Shown one piece after another: positions 35,735 to 44,867 of a stretch of 64,000 nt of DNA. The stretch is from Methylophaga sp. (lineage in GTDB: Bacteria > Pseudomonadota > Gammaproteobacteria > Nitrosococcales > Methylophagaceae). The notes under the pieces are model-generated. The model made no database searches. It had not been told where the DNA came from and was given only the letters and a program-made list of their open reading frames with translations. Where the stretch lies: NCBI GenBank assembly GCA_026988435.1, contig JALSLH010000088.1, forward strand, positions 1 through 64,000, read 5' to 3'. The position numbers were made by a program, and so were the translations under genes. Position 1 is the stretch's first letter. Each line of letters begins with the position of its first letter.

Positions 35735-36433
35735 TTGAAATCGACACTATTTTTTCAGCAACGTGTTGTTTGGTTGCCAAAAGTGTGGCTGATTGTTGTC
35801 ATGCTGTTGTTGGTTACCATAATCATAGCATGGGCATTTAAAAATTTAGCCTTGTATTTGGCAGTAAATCAACCAAAGCACGCTGAATATCTGCTTGTTG
35901 AAGGCTGGCAGAGTGAACAAAGCTTATTGCAAGCGTTAAGTGTATTTCGGGAAGGCGGCTATAGATTATTGATTACAACAGGTGGGCCTGATAATCGAAC
36001 GATTACGCCTAAGTATAAGTCATTTGCGGAAGAGTCAGCTGCTTTTTTATTGGCGCAAAGTATTGAGCCTGATAAAATTGTTATTGTTTCAGCACCGGCA
36101 TCAGCTCAAAATAGAACCTTTTTGAGTGCAGTGATGGTGCGAGAGTGGTTTATCAAACAAGAATTGTTGCCAAAATCGATTGATGTATTTACTGAAGGGG
36201 TGCATGCGAGAAGAACGCACGCTTTATATCAATTAGCATTTGGAGATAGTGTTGAAATTGGTATTTCTGCCTCGCGGCCCGAAAATTATAATTTAAATAG
36301 ATGGTGGCAGACTAGTAGTGGAGCTAAATCAGTGATAACTGAAGTGATAGGTGTGATCTGGGTAACATGTTGCTTTACTCCAGGAGAACATGGATCACAT
36401 CAGGAAAAGTGGGGAGTTGTAAAGAATAACTAG
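35735..36433 (+). CDS. YdcF/ElyC-like (DUF218) membrane-anchored protein
   Basis: This 232-residue protein has one N-terminal membrane helix (VWLIVVMLLLVTIIIAWAF) and a periplasmic DUF218-type fold: AEYLLVEGWQSEQSLLQAL, LLITTGGPDN, and SAPASAQNRTFLSAV. The start is TTG at 35735, with AAGGA 14 bases upstream; no better start exists. Members of this family sit in many exopolysaccharide loci. The molecular role is not known. Confidence 0.75.
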   Translation: MKSTLFFQQRVVWLPKVWLIVVMLLLVTIIIAWAFKNLALYLAVNQPKHAEYLLVEGWQSEQSLLQALSVFREGGYRLLITTGGPDNRTITPKYKSFAEESAAFLLAQSIEPDKIVIVSAPASAQNRTFLSAVMVREWFIKQELLPKSIDVFTEGVHARRTHALYQLAFGDSVEIGISASRPENYNLNRWWQTSSGAKSVITEVIGVIWVTCCFTPGEHGSHQEKWGVVKNN

Positions 36434-36437
36434 TTTG

Positions 36438-36701
36438 TACCCGTAACCATTCAATCTGCAGATTTCAGAGTTTAGCACAAGCGTCAGAGCAAGGCGCAAT
36501 GTGAAGGCAATGACTAGTCCTTGTCAAGTATTGCAACGCGGCACTGGCGTTTGTGCTAATCTCCCACAGGGCAAGAGAATAAGCCACACTCTTCGTCGTT
36601 ATAAAGTCTTAAATTAGAATGACTAATTCTGCGACTTTATGCCTAGAATAGTATGGCTTCTTCTCTTGCTGAATTCAGCAGATTGCATGGTCACGGGTAT
36701 A
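36438..36701. mobile_element. About 264-bp MITE-like element, full-length member with TACCCGT termini
   Basis: It starts TACCCGTAACCATTCAATCT four bases after the preceding stop and ends AGATTGCATGGTCACGGGTATA, an imperfect inverse. Two internal modules match the element at 51603-51872 with many substitutions: GGCGCAATGTGAAGGCAATG near the left, CTTCGTCGTTATAAAG near the right. It shows no coding capacity. The remaining gap up to 36947 holds further repeats and the rfbA ribosome binding site. Confidence 0.8.
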
Positions 36702-36726
36702 CACAACAGATGTAGGAATATAAATT

Positions 36727-36842
36727 TATACTCGTCCATCATCCTCGAGATCTTTTATCGCCATGGATGGTGTGTATGCAAGAATGGTGAGCTTGTCGAA
36801 CCATAGTAAAGCCTGCTACCCTTCGACAAGCTCAGGGCGAAC
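36727..36842. repeat. Truncated hairpin unit plus TTCGACAAGCTC palindrome
   Basis: From 36727, CATCATCCTCGAGATC through GTGTGTATGCAAGAA is a reversed, shortened copy of the unit seen at 31060 and 35610. It is joined to an inverted repeat GAGCTTGTCGAA (36788-36799) / TTCGACAAGCTC (36821-36832), a REP-like palindrome common in proteobacterial intergenic DNA. Confidence 0.65.
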
Positions 36843-36947
36843 GGAGTTTGTTTTCTAAAAAATGCAGTTAAAATGGCTATAGGTATAAAAGTTTTGTACG
36901 AGAGTGACGGACTGATGAAAACAATAGCAAGAGAATTGAGGAAGAAT

Positions 36948-37829
36948 ATGAAAGGCATTATATTAGCCGGTGGTTCAGGTACACGTTTATATCCCATAAC
37001 ACGAGGTGTTTCGAAACAGCTTGTGCCTATTTATGACAAACCAATGGTGTATTACCCAATGTCTGTTTTGATGCTGGCTGGCATTAAAGAGGTGCTTATT
37101 ATTACCACCCCTGAAGATCAAAGTAGCTTTCAACGTTTATTAGGTGATGGCAGCGAGTTAGGGATGACATTTGAATATATTGTGCAACCTTCACCTGATG
37201 GTTTGGCACAGGCATTTATATTAGGCGAAGATTTTATCGGTGATGATAATGTTTGTTTGGTATTAGGTGACAATATTTATCATGGTAATGATTTGACTGA
37301 GTTACTTTCTGTTGCTGTAAACAATGCACAAACTGAAAATAAAGCAACCGTATTTGGTTATCGTGTCGCTGATCCTGAACGTTATGGTGTGGCTGAGTTT
37401 GATGATGCGGGCAATGTGATCAGTATTGAAGAGAAGCCAAATCAACCGAAAAGTAATTATGCCGTTACAGGGTTATATTTTTACCCTAATGATGTTATTC
37501 AAAAGGCCAAAACTATTACACCATCACATCGTGGTGAATTGGAAATAACTTCTGTTAATCAGGCCTATCTTGCTGAACAACGCTTAAAAGTAGAATTGAT
37601 GGGCCGAGGTTATGCATGGTTGGATACGGGCACACATGAAAGCTTATTAGAAGCCGCACAATTTATTGAAACCATTGAAAAACGCCAAGGCCTAAAAGTG
37701 GCGTGTTTAGAGGAGATTGCTTTTGAACAAGGTTACATCAATAAAGAGCAACTCATTGAGTTAGCGAAGCCTTTAGCTAAAAACCAATATGGTCAGTATT
37801 TGTTAAAACGTGCAGAAGAGGGTATTTAA
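36948..37829 (+). CDS. rfbA: Glucose-1-phosphate thymidylyltransferase
   Basis: It makes dTDP-glucose, the first step of dTDP-L-rhamnose synthesis. At 293 residues it begins [18 protein letters not shown] with the nucleotide-binding GGSGTRL, followed by [24 protein letters not shown] and [14 protein letters not shown]. The start at 36948 is set by GAGGAAG eight bases upstream; a longer frame from 36873 has no support. It is the first gene of rfbA-rfbC-rfbD-rfbB. Confidence 0.97.
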   Translation: MKGIILAGGSGTRLYPITRGVSKQLVPIYDKPMVYYPMSVLMLAGIKEVLIITTPEDQSSFQRLLGDGSELGMTFEYIVQPSPDGLAQAFILGEDFIGDDNVCLVLGDNIYHGNDLTELLSVAVNNAQTENKATVFGYRVADPERYGVAEFDDAGNVISIEEKPNQPKSNYAVTGLYFYPNDVIQKAKTITPSHRGELEITSVNQAYLAEQRLKVELMGRGYAWLDTGTHESLLEAAQFIETIEKRQGLKVACLEEIAFEQGYINKEQLIELAKPLAKNQYGQYLLKRAEEGI

Positions 37830-37831
37830 AG

Positions 37832-38407
37832 GTGCAATTTATTCCACAATCCATCCCTGATGTTTTTGTAATTGAACCAAAGGTTCATGGCGACCATCGT
37901 GGTTATTTTATTGAGACCTTTCGTCAAGACAAGTTGGAAGAAGCTTTAGGATACAAAATAAATTTCATCCAAGATAATGAATCGAAATCATCAAAAGGCG
38001 TGTTACGTGGTTTACACTTTCAGTTAGCGCCGCATGCTCAAAGCAAGCTAGTTCGGGTGATTGAAGGCAGTGTATTAGATGTGGCAGTTGATATTCGCCG
38101 TGGTAGCCCAACATTTGGCCAGCATGTTGCTGTTGAATTAAGTGGTGATAATAAAAAGCAGATGTTTGTTCCCCGTGGTTTTGCTCATGGCTTTATTGTG
38201 CTCTCTGAGACGGCCACATTTGCCTATAAAGTAGATAATTATTATTCGCCTGAATGTGATCGTGGCCTAGCATTTGATGATGCTGATCTCAATATTGATT
38301 GGTTATTAGCCAAGGATTCATTAAGTTTATCCGAAAAAGATACTAAACAGCCAAGTTTTGCTGAGTTAGAATCCTGTTTTGATTACTCAGTGAATTATTA
38401 TGCCTGA
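37832..38407 (+). CDS. rfbC: dTDP-4-dehydrorhamnose 3,5-epimerase
   Basis: This 191-residue cupin enzyme has DVFVIEPKVHGDHRGYFIETF, the catalytic-site regions VLRGLHFQ and VDIRRGSPTFG, and FVPRGFAHGF. It converts dTDP-4-keto-6-deoxyglucose to the L-lyxo epimer. The start is GTG, two bases after the rfbA stop. It overlaps rfbD by eight bases. Confidence 0.96.
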   Translation: MQFIPQSIPDVFVIEPKVHGDHRGYFIETFRQDKLEEALGYKINFIQDNESKSSKGVLRGLHFQLAPHAQSKLVRVIEGSVLDVAVDIRRGSPTFGQHVAVELSGDNKKQMFVPRGFAHGFIVLSETATFAYKVDNYYSPECDRGLAFDDADLNIDWLLAKDSLSLSEKDTKQPSFAELESCFDYSVNYYA

Positions 38408-39284
38408 GATTAAAACTGTTTTAGTGACGGGTAGTAATGGTCAGCTTGGACAATCACTAAAAAAAATAGCCAGCCAATATCCCCAATATGAAATAAGTTT
38501 TGCTACGCGGTCTGACATCGATCTCAGTGACTGTATTGCTCAGTTTTTTCAAGGTAAACAGTTTGATCTGATTATTAATTGTGCTGCGTATACTGCTGTT
38601 GATAAGGCTGAATCTGAAGCTGAATTGGCAGATCAAATTAACCATCTTGCTGTTCAACAGTTAGCTGAAATAGCCAAGCAACAGCATGCTAAATTAATCC
38701 ATATTTCAACTGATTATGTATTTAATGGCCAACAATGCCGGCCTTATATTGAAATGGATGATGTTGAGCCACAAGGTATATATGGTTTAACAAAGCTTAA
38801 AGGTGAGCAAGCCGTATCAAAAATAATGGCTGACAATGCGCTCATTATTAGAACGAGCTGGGTGTATAGCGAATTTGGTAATAACTTTGTGAAAACAATG
38901 TTACGGCTAGCGAGTGACCGTGATTCATTAAGTGTTATTTTTGATCAAGTGGGCACACCCACTTATGCTACTGATTTAGCCAAGACGATAATGACGATTA
39001 TACAAAATGAGGCTTTTCAGCAAGAATTCAGTAGTGATATCGTCCACTATAGTAATGAGGGTGTGTGTAGTTGGTATGATTTTGCTAAGACAATATTTGA
39101 ACTGAGTGGAATCGAATGTGATGTTAGCCCAATTGAAACAAAAGATTACCCAACACCGGCAACTCGACCTCATTATAGTTTATTAAATAAAGCGAAAATT
39201 AAACAAGACTTTGATGTAGTGATTCCTTATTGGAAAGATTCATTACAGCAGTGTTTAAAAGCATTACAGGAAGAAGTTAAATGA
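38400..39284 (+). CDS. rfbD: dTDP-4-dehydrorhamnose reductase
   Basis: This 294-residue SDR enzyme catalyses the last step to dTDP-L-rhamnose. It shows [34 protein letters not shown] and [12 protein letters not shown] (YxxxK). It overlaps rfbC by eight bases and rfbB by four, so the pathway genes are translationally coupled. Confidence 0.96.
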   Translation: MPEIKTVLVTGSNGQLGQSLKKIASQYPQYEISFATRSDIDLSDCIAQFFQGKQFDLIINCAAYTAVDKAESEAELADQINHLAVQQLAEIAKQQHAKLIHISTDYVFNGQQCRPYIEMDDVEPQGIYGLTKLKGEQAVSKIMADNALIIRTSWVYSEFGNNFVKTMLRLASDRDSLSVIFDQVGTPTYATDLAKTIMTIIQNEAFQQEFSSDIVHYSNEGVCSWYDFAKTIFELSGIECDVSPIETKDYPTPATRPHYSLLNKAKIKQDFDVVIPYWKDSLQQCLKALQEEVK

Positions 39285-40327
39285 AAACAATTTTAGTCAC
39301 CGGTGGTGCAGGGTTTATCGGTTCAGCAGTCGTCAGGCACCTGATTAATGAGACGGAATACCAAGTCGTTAATGTTGATAAATTAACTTATGCAGGCAAT
39401 TTAGAGTCGTTACTTTCAGTTAGTAACAGTGATCGTTATCACTTTGAAAAAGTTGATATTTGCGATGTGGCACAAATTAAACGGGTCTATGATCAATATC
39501 AGCCCGATATTATTATGCATCTTGCGGCTGAATCTCATGTAGATCGTTCTATCGATGGTCCGGGTGAGTTTATTCAAACTAATGTTGTTGGTACTTATAA
39601 TTTGCTGGAACAGGCGCGTCACTATTGGAATGATCTTGATGAAGACAAAAAAGCGAACTTCCGCTTTCATCATATTTCAACGGACGAGGTTTATGGTGAT
39701 TTAGAAGGCACGGATGATTTGTTTACTGAAACGACACCCTACGCACCAAGCTCACCTTATTCAGCGAGTAAAGCAAGCTCTGATCATTTAGTGCGCTCAT
39801 GGCTGCGAACTTTTGGTCTACCAACGATCATTACCAATTGTTCTAATAATTATGGGCCTTTTCATTTTCCTGAAAAATTGATTCCACTTGTTATTTTAAA
39901 TGCACTAAAAGGCAAACCACTGCCTGTTTATGGCAAAGGTAATCAGATAAGAGATTGGCTATTTGTTGAAGATCATGCACGCGCATTAGTATTGGTCGCA
40001 ACAACTGGTGAAATTGGTGAAACTTATAATATTGGTGGCCATAACGAAAAACAGAATATTGAAGTGGTCAAAACGATTTGTGAATTGCTTGAAGAATTAG
40101 CACCTAATAAGCCAGAAAGTATCGATAAATACCAAGATTTGATTACTTTTGTAACCGATCGTGCTGGTCACGATGTTCGATATGCAATTGATGCTAGTAA
40201 GATAGCTAAAGAGCTAAATTGGACGCCACAGGAGAGTTTTGATACGGGTATTCGCAAGACAGTGCAATGGTACCTTGATAATCAGGCTTGGTGTCAGCAT
40301 ATAGAGGATGGCAGCTATCAAAATTGA
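39281..40327 (+). CDS. rfbB: dTDP-glucose 4,6-dehydratase
   Basis: This 348-residue extended SDR has [42 protein letters not shown], the [15 protein letters not shown] active site and [17 protein letters not shown]. It makes dTDP-4-keto-6-deoxyglucose, which feeds rfbC and rfbD. Its end overlaps the mutase gene start by 20 bases. Confidence 0.97.
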   Translation: MKTILVTGGAGFIGSAVVRHLINETEYQVVNVDKLTYAGNLESLLSVSNSDRYHFEKVDICDVAQIKRVYDQYQPDIIMHLAAESHVDRSIDGPGEFIQTNVVGTYNLLEQARHYWNDLDEDKKANFRFHHISTDEVYGDLEGTDDLFTETTPYAPSSPYSASKASSDHLVRSWLRTFGLPTIITNCSNNYGPFHFPEKLIPLVILNALKGKPLPVYGKGNQIRDWLFVEDHARALVLVATTGEIGETYNIGGHNEKQNIEVVKTICELLEELAPNKPESIDKYQDLITFVTDRAGHDVRYAIDASKIAKELNWTPQESFDTGIRKTVQWYLDNQAWCQHIEDGSYQN

Positions 40328-41807
40328 TATTAATGATTTGATGGTAAGTAGTGGTGTAAATTTTGGCACCAGTGGCGTGCGTGGGTTAGTGGCAGATATG
40401 ACAGATAAAGTCTGCTTTGCTTATGTAACGGCTTTTCTGCAAACTATGCAACAGCAAAACTTTATTTTTCAATCATCAAAAGTGGGCATAGCTGGTGACT
40501 TGCGTTCAAGCACACCACGAATAATGAATGCTGTGGCAGCGGCATGTGTAGAGCTGGGGTTTGAGCCTATAAATGCTGGTAATATTCCTTCACCAGCCAT
40601 TGCTTTATACGGTTTAAAGCATGCCATTCCAACTATTATGGTGACGGGAAGTCATATACCGGACGATAGAAACGGTATTAAATTTAATACACCTTTGGGT
40701 GAAATTCTAAAGCCTGACGAAGAGGCGATAAGAATCCAGCAGGTAACTGTTGCTGATGCGTTATTCTTAGAATCCAATCTCATTCAGTCAGATTATTTAG
40801 CAGAAGTACGGTCAGATGCACAATCAGACTATATTCAACGATTTATTGATTTTCTACCAGCAAACTGTTTGCTGGGAAAAAATATTGGTTTATACGAGCA
40901 CTCTTCTGTTTCACGAGATTGTCTAAAAGAAATTTTGCAGCAATTAGGGGCAAGTGTAACTTCTTTAGCTAGAACAGATACCTTTATGCCGGTTGATACG
41001 GAAGCGATCCGGCCTGAAGATATTGCTTTAGCAAAACAATGGAGCGAACAATATAAATTTGATTGCATCATATCAACCGATGGTGATGGCGATCGGCCAC
41101 TGGTCAGTGATGAAAAGGGCAATTGGCTTCGAGGTGATGTGGCGGGTATTTTATGTGCAAACTACTTAGCCGCGGATAGTGTTGTTACGCCGGTAAGCAG
41201 TAACTCAGCAGTGGAAAAAAGCAACTATTTTGATGAGGTCATCAGAACAAAAATTGGTTCTCCTTATGTAATTGAAGCAATGCAAAGCAGTGATCAGCAT
41301 AAGTGTGTGGTGGGGTATGAAGCTAATGGCGGTTTCTTACAACAAACATCACTTAAACAAAATGGCAACGTTTTATCGCCATTGCCTACACGAGATGCAG
41401 TGATTGTGCCCCTTGCTATTATCCTGCTCGCTGCGCAACAACAACTTACGATTTCAGAATTACTAACGACGTTGCCTCAGCGTTATACGCATAGTGATAG
41501 AATTAAGGAAATCCCCACATTATTAAGTCAACAAATCATCAAGAAACTGATAGAAGGCAATTGGGATGAACAGCAAGCGGCTATTCAGTCCCACTTTAAA
41601 ATGGCAGGACAAGCTAAAACTATAAATACAACAGATGGATTAAGAATTACTTTTACTAATAATGATATAGTGCACCTGCGCCCATCCGGGAATGCACCTG
41701 AGCTTCGCTGTTATACTGAGTCAGATAGCCAGCAAGGGGCTGAAGAATTAAATGTAGAAGCAATAGATGTGCTGAGAAATTTTTCTAAATTGAGCTTGAG
41801 CTTATAA
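40308..41807 (+). CDS. Phosphomannomutase/phosphoglucomutase family protein
   Basis: This 499-residue alpha-D-phosphohexomutase has the N-terminal GTSGVRGL, the phospho-serine loop [12 protein letters not shown], the metal-binding STDGDGDRP, the sugar-binding GYEANGGF and a C-terminal phosphate-binding [10 protein letters not shown]. It could feed mannose-1-P to ManC or glucose-1-P to RfbA. The ATG at 40308 overlaps rfbB; an ATG at 40341 is also possible. The next gene starts nine bases after its stop. Confidence 0.92.
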   Translation: MAAIKIDINDLMVSSGVNFGTSGVRGLVADMTDKVCFAYVTAFLQTMQQQNFIFQSSKVGIAGDLRSSTPRIMNAVAAACVELGFEPINAGNIPSPAIALYGLKHAIPTIMVTGSHIPDDRNGIKFNTPLGEILKPDEEAIRIQQVTVADALFLESNLIQSDYLAEVRSDAQSDYIQRFIDFLPANCLLGKNIGLYEHSSVSRDCLKEILQQLGASVTSLARTDTFMPVDTEAIRPEDIALAKQWSEQYKFDCIISTDGDGDRPLVSDEKGNWLRGDVAGILCANYLAADSVVTPVSSNSAVEKSNYFDEVIRTKIGSPYVIEAMQSSDQHKCVVGYEANGGFLQQTSLKQNGNVLSPLPTRDAVIVPLAIILLAAQQQLTISELLTTLPQRYTHSDRIKEIPTLLSQQIIKKLIEGNWDEQQAAIQSHFKMAGQAKTINTTDGLRITFTNNDIVHLRPSGNAPELRCYTESDSQQGAEELNVEAIDVLRNFSKLSLSL

Positions 41808-41816
41808 GGATTTTGA

Positions 41817-42677
41817 ATGGATATAAAATCGCAGATATTGATTGTTGATGATGAATCCAGCAATATTGATCTGATTGTTGATATATTAGACGGTCAAAAT
41901 TATCAATTGAGTATGACTGAGAGTGGTATAGCTGCTTGGGAATTATTAAGTAATGAACCAGATAAATTTGATGTTATCTTATTAGATAAAGCGATGCCTG
42001 AAATGGATGGCGTAGAACTCACCAAAAAGATAATGCAACATGATGAGTTGCATTGCACTGTTATCTTACAAACAGAGGGTGATGAATATATCGATGCTGG
42101 AGCGCAATATTACATTAGTAAACCTTTAGATAAAGCACTTTTAATAACAGTTGTAGACTCTGCAGTTAGACATCAAATTAGTTATAAGCACAGAGTTAAA
42201 AATAGAATTGGCTTGGCCTTAATGAAAGAGGCAACATTTGAATTTAAAACTATTCATGAAGCTCATGCGTTAGCGTCGTTATTAAGCGAAAATTATCCCG
42301 AACCATATAAGGTTATTACAGGTTTAACTGAATTAATGGTGAACGCAGTAGAACATGGTAATTTAGCGATTGATTATGCTGAAAAAACAGTATTCACAGT
42401 GCAGGGAACGCATAACCAAGAAATACAACAAAGGCTGAATATGCCTGAGTATAAAGATAGATATGTAACAGTACAGTTTGAGTTACTAGAAACCATGATT
42501 ATATTTACTGTAAAAGATCAAGGTGCCGGATTTGACTGGGAAAAATATATGGAATTTGATCCAGCAAGATTAATGGACCCTCATGGTCGAGGAATTGCTA
42601 TTTCAAATAAGCTCAGTTTCGATGAGCTAGAATACAAAGGTACTGGCAACGAAGTGGTCGCTAGATTACATCTTTAA
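41817..42677 (+). CDS. Response regulator with C-terminal RsbW-like HATPase domain
   Basis: This is a 286-residue regulator. Residues 1-125 are a receiver domain: VDDE near 11, phospho-acceptor Asp in LLDKAMPEMDG near 57, and the conserved Lys in ISKPLDK. Residues about 140-286 are a GHKL ATPase of the anti-sigma kinase type, with ELMVNAVEHGN (N box), DQGAGFDW (G1) and HGRGIAI (G2). There is no DNA-binding domain and no PP2C domain. Such a kinase usually phosphorylates a STAS-domain partner. A STAS domain occurs in this island on the GT26 enzyme at 29744-30856. It is co-transcribed with the mutase gene. Confidence 0.87.
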   Translation: MDIKSQILIVDDESSNIDLIVDILDGQNYQLSMTESGIAAWELLSNEPDKFDVILLDKAMPEMDGVELTKKIMQHDELHCTVILQTEGDEYIDAGAQYYISKPLDKALLITVVDSAVRHQISYKHRVKNRIGLALMKEATFEFKTIHEAHALASLLSENYPEPYKVITGLTELMVNAVEHGNLAIDYAEKTVFTVQGTHNQEIQQRLNMPEYKDRYVTVQFELLETMIIFTVKDQGAGFDWEKYMEFDPARLMDPHGRGIAISNKLSFDELEYKGTGNEVVARLHL

Positions 42678-42694
42678 ATGGGTTAGATTAAAAG

Positions 42695-42728
42695 AAAAAA
42701 AGCCCTAATATAAATGCTAGGTTTTTTC
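42695..42728. terminator. Bidirectional-type intrinsic terminator
   Basis: An A-rich run, GCCCTA, a ten-base loop, then TAGG and TTTTTT, 17 bases after the regulator stop codon. It resembles the hairpins at 43841 and 44815 near the tRNA site. Confidence 0.65.
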
Positions 42729-42834
42729 TATCTAGATAGGATTTGAAACTATGAAATCATGCTTACAAATTTTGAGATAAATTAGTTCAGTCGAACAGCT
42801 GGTTTAGTCATTAAATAGTGGTAGAGGAAAGGGT

Positions 42835-43755
42835 ATGAAGTGTCTGGTTTTTGGTGGGAATGGGTTCTTGGGGGCTGATCTTTGTAGAAACTTATTGTCT
42901 CAAGGCTATAGTGTACGAATCTTCGATAGACCACTGAAAAATAAAAGTGAAATTCCCTCTGAGGTTGAATTTTTTGAAGGGGATTTTATTAACGAATGTG
43001 ATGTTGATACGGCCGTCAAAGGTTGCGATATTATTTTCCATTTAATATCAACAACTATTCCTAAAACCTCGAATGATAATCCTATTTATGACGTGGAAAG
43101 CAATGTTGTTGGGACGATCATGATGCTACAACTAGCCCAAAAAAATGGTGTTAGAAAAATTGTCTTTACATCTTCTGGCGGTACTATTTATGGGGTTCCA
43201 GAGGCAGAATTAATTAATGAATTGCATTCTACTAATCCAATATGCTCATATGGCATTAGTAAATTGGCAATTGAAAAGTACCTTCATCTTTTTCATGAAT
43301 TGTATGGTCTTGAGTATACCGTATTGCGTCTTTCAAATCCATATGGCGCAGGTCAGAGAATAAAAGCAATGCAGGGTGTTATTGGCGTTTTCATTGGCTG
43401 CGCATTGTCTGGGCAAGAGGTTGAAATTTGGGGCGATGGCAGCGTTATTCGTGATTATATTCATGTCTCTGATGTGAGTCAGGCTCTGATAAAATCAATC
43501 AATTATGCTGGTGTCCAACGGGTAATGAATGTGAGCAGCGGGCAAGGGGTTAGCTTGAATGAAATCTTAGATAAAATTGAAGATTTAATTGGGAAGCAAA
43601 TCAAAAGGGTTTACTTAGAAGGAAGGAATGTTGATGTCCCAGTGAATGTTCTTGACAATAGCCTTGCAAAGAAATCTTTAAATTGGGATATTAAAGTTCC
43701 TTTAGATGAGGGAGTGAATCGAACTATAAAGTTTTATTCAGAACAGCTGAACTAG
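42835..43755 (+). CDS. NAD-dependent epimerase/dehydratase (extended SDR), paralogue of 12963-13895
   Basis: This 306-residue protein has GGNGFLGADLCRNLL (NAD site), SSGGTIYG, YGISK (YxxxK), LSNPYGAGQR and WGDGSVIRDYIHVSD. It follows a terminator and has its own transcription start region. Similarity to the reverse-strand enzyme at 12963-13895 is obvious along the whole length, so one derives from the other or both from a common duplicate. A UDP-hexose 4-epimerase-type reaction is plausible but unproven. It is the last gene of the polysaccharide island. Confidence 0.87.
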   Translation: MKCLVFGGNGFLGADLCRNLLSQGYSVRIFDRPLKNKSEIPSEVEFFEGDFINECDVDTAVKGCDIIFHLISTTIPKTSNDNPIYDVESNVVGTIMMLQLAQKNGVRKIVFTSSGGTIYGVPEAELINELHSTNPICSYGISKLAIEKYLHLFHELYGLEYTVLRLSNPYGAGQRIKAMQGVIGVFIGCALSGQEVEIWGDGSVIRDYIHVSDVSQALIKSINYAGVQRVMNVSSGQGVSLNEILDKIEDLIGKQIKRVYLEGRNVDVPVNVLDNSLAKKSLNWDIKVPLDEGVNRTIKFYSEQLN

Positions 43756-43840
43756 TATAAATTTGGTAACTAAGTAAGATCATTTTAAAAATAGAAAAAG
43801 ATAAGTTTAGGAATGAACATTACCCTATGATTTGGAAAAT

Positions 43841-43873
43841 AAAAAAGTCCTAACAAAAATGCTAGGGCTTTTT
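43841..43873 (-). terminator. Terminator-like hairpin beside the displaced tRNA-Thr fragment
   Basis: AAAAAAGTCCTA, loop, TAGGGCTTTTT; on the reverse strand it would end transcription out of the tRNA fragment. The similar hairpin next to the intact tRNA suggests that both descend from tRNA-Thr terminators. Confidence 0.6.
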
Positions 43874-43879
43874 CATATA

Positions 43880-43923
43880 TGGAGCCGGTGATAAGACTTG
43901 AACTTACGACGCTCTGATTACAA
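43880..43923 (-). pseudogene. Displaced 3' fragment of tRNA-Thr (attachment-site remnant)
   Basis: These 44 bases match the 3' part of the intact tRNA-Thr at 44868-44911 with two differences, including the encoded CCA. Identity stops in the anticodon loop. The fragment's acceptor strand (CACCGGC) pairs perfectly with the 5' strand GCCGGTG of the intact tRNA. The gene's present 3' strand (CTCCGGC) leaves a U-U mismatch. This is what is expected if an element integrated at the tRNA, supplied a new 3' end and pushed the old one away. Confidence 0.82.
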
Positions 43924-43957
43924 GTTAGGCGGGCTACAGATTGAATGGTCACGGGTA

Positions 43958-44120
43958 TATACCCGTGACCAATGAACTTGCAGATTTCTAGTCCCCATCC
44001 TGATTGCGCTAGCGGTGTTATATTCTTGAGCAATAGAGCGACTATTACATCAATAATATGCCTTGCTATCACAACCATTATGCGCACTATAAACATGCAT
44101 GTTCAATGATAACGGGTATA
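43958..44120. mobile_element. 163-bp MITE-like element, copy 2
   Basis: It is the same length as the element at 35446-35608 with two base changes (TAGTCCCCA against TAGTGCGCA), which break the inner pairing of its arms. Its left end abuts another element end (CAGATTGAATGGTCACGGGTATA at 43938-43960), so two elements are nested or fused here. With the tRNA fragment it fills most of the 537-base gap 43756-44292. Confidence 0.85.
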
Positions 44121-44230
44121 TAACAACCGAGACTGATACCTTGAGAGAGAATATCAATAAAATAGGCCGCTTTATTAATGCTAAAGCAACCTAAAAAGAT
44201 AACGTTATTTAGTTGAGGGTGAAGAAGCAA

Positions 44231-44267
44231 TTGATCGTATTAGGTATGATGGTGATATACTTGTATA
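44231..44267 (+). promoter_or_regulatory. Candidate promoter/operator of the toxin-antitoxin pair
   Basis: TTGATC (44231-44236) and TATACT (44256-44261), 19 bases apart, could be -35 and -10 boxes. A dyad TATAC-TT-GTATA (44256-44267), with outer TG/CA also pairing, covers the -10 box. That is a typical place for a ribbon-helix-helix antitoxin to bind and repress its own operon. Confidence 0.4.
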
Positions 44268-44292
44268 CCAGAAATATTATGGAGATATTATT

Positions 44293-44526
44293 GTGAGCAA
44301 ACAAACAGCCGTAAGACTTGAGGATGACACTTATTCACGCCTTCAAGCATTAGCAACACAAACAGGCAGAACAGCGACATATTACATTAGGGAAGCCATA
44401 GAAACGCACCTTGAAGATCTTGAAGATATTTATTTGGCAGAAAAGACGCTAGAAGCCGTAAGACGTGGAGAACAGAAAACGTACACACTAGACGAAGTGG
44501 AGCGTGATCTTGACTTGGCAGATTGA
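44293..44526 (+). CDS. Ribbon-helix-helix antitoxin (RelB-like)
   Basis: This 77-residue protein begins SKQTAVRLEDDTYSRLQALA, a ribbon-helix-helix DNA-binding strand and helix, with YYIREAIETHL as the second helix and an acidic tail that would wrap the toxin. The start is GTG with GGAG ten bases upstream. It overlaps the toxin gene, the usual antitoxin-first layout. It sits between the tRNA-Thr fragment and the intact tRNA. Confidence 0.9.
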   Translation: MSKQTAVRLEDDTYSRLQALATQTGRTATYYIREAIETHLEDLEDIYLAEKTLEAVRRGEQKTYTLDEVERDLDLAD

Positions 44527-44779
44527 GTTGACCGATGATGCCGCCAAACAATTAAAAAAGTTAGATCGTCGCGAAGCCAAACAGATCACTGACTATTTGC
44601 GTAAACGTGTTGAAGTTTTAGATGATCCACGACAATTAGGCAAATCATTGAAAGGCCAATTTGCCAGTTTATGGCGTTATCGAATTGGTAACTATCGCGT
44701 GATCTGTGAACTACAAGATAGCGAATTTATCGTGCTGGTGGTTGGACTAGGACACCGCAAAGAGATATATCACCACTAA
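44510..44779 (+). CDS. RelE-family toxin
   Basis: The protein is about 89 residues and reads TWQIELTDDAAKQLKKLDRREA at the start. It has the RelE core LGKSLKGQFASLWRYRIGNYRVICEL and ends VVGLGHRKEIYHH. RelE toxins cut mRNA on the ribosome; the basic Arg/Lys and terminal Tyr/His residues are in the expected places. I take TTG 44510 as start (GTG 44504 is the alternative); both overlap the antitoxin gene. Confidence 0.9.
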   Translation: MTWQIELTDDAAKQLKKLDRREAKQITDYLRKRVEVLDDPRQLGKSLKGQFASLWRYRIGNYRVICELQDSEFIVLVVGLGHRKEIYHH

Positions 44780-44814
44780 AACCAGTTAAGCTAATAAGGG
44801 GCGATTCAGGCAAT

Positions 44815-44848
44815 AAAAAGCCCTAACTGTTTTATCAGCTAAGGCTTT
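44815..44848 (-). terminator. Terminator-like hairpin downstream of tRNA-Thr
   Basis: On the reverse strand AAAGCCTTAGC, loop, GTTAGGGCTTTTT follows the tRNA 3' end by about 20 bases. In the forward direction it also lies after the toxin gene, so it may serve both. Confidence 0.65.
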
Positions 44849-44867
44849 GATATTTATTACATATTAA

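Noticed and set aside
43880-43923. Third tRNA gene candidate
   Set aside because: Only the 3' part from the anticodon loop onward matches; the 5' half is missing, so it cannot fold as a tRNA.
43785-44096. 103-codon reverse frame across the tRNA fragment and MITE
   Set aside because: It is composed of terminator, tRNA fragment and MITE sequence; no protein family resemblance and no ribosome binding site.
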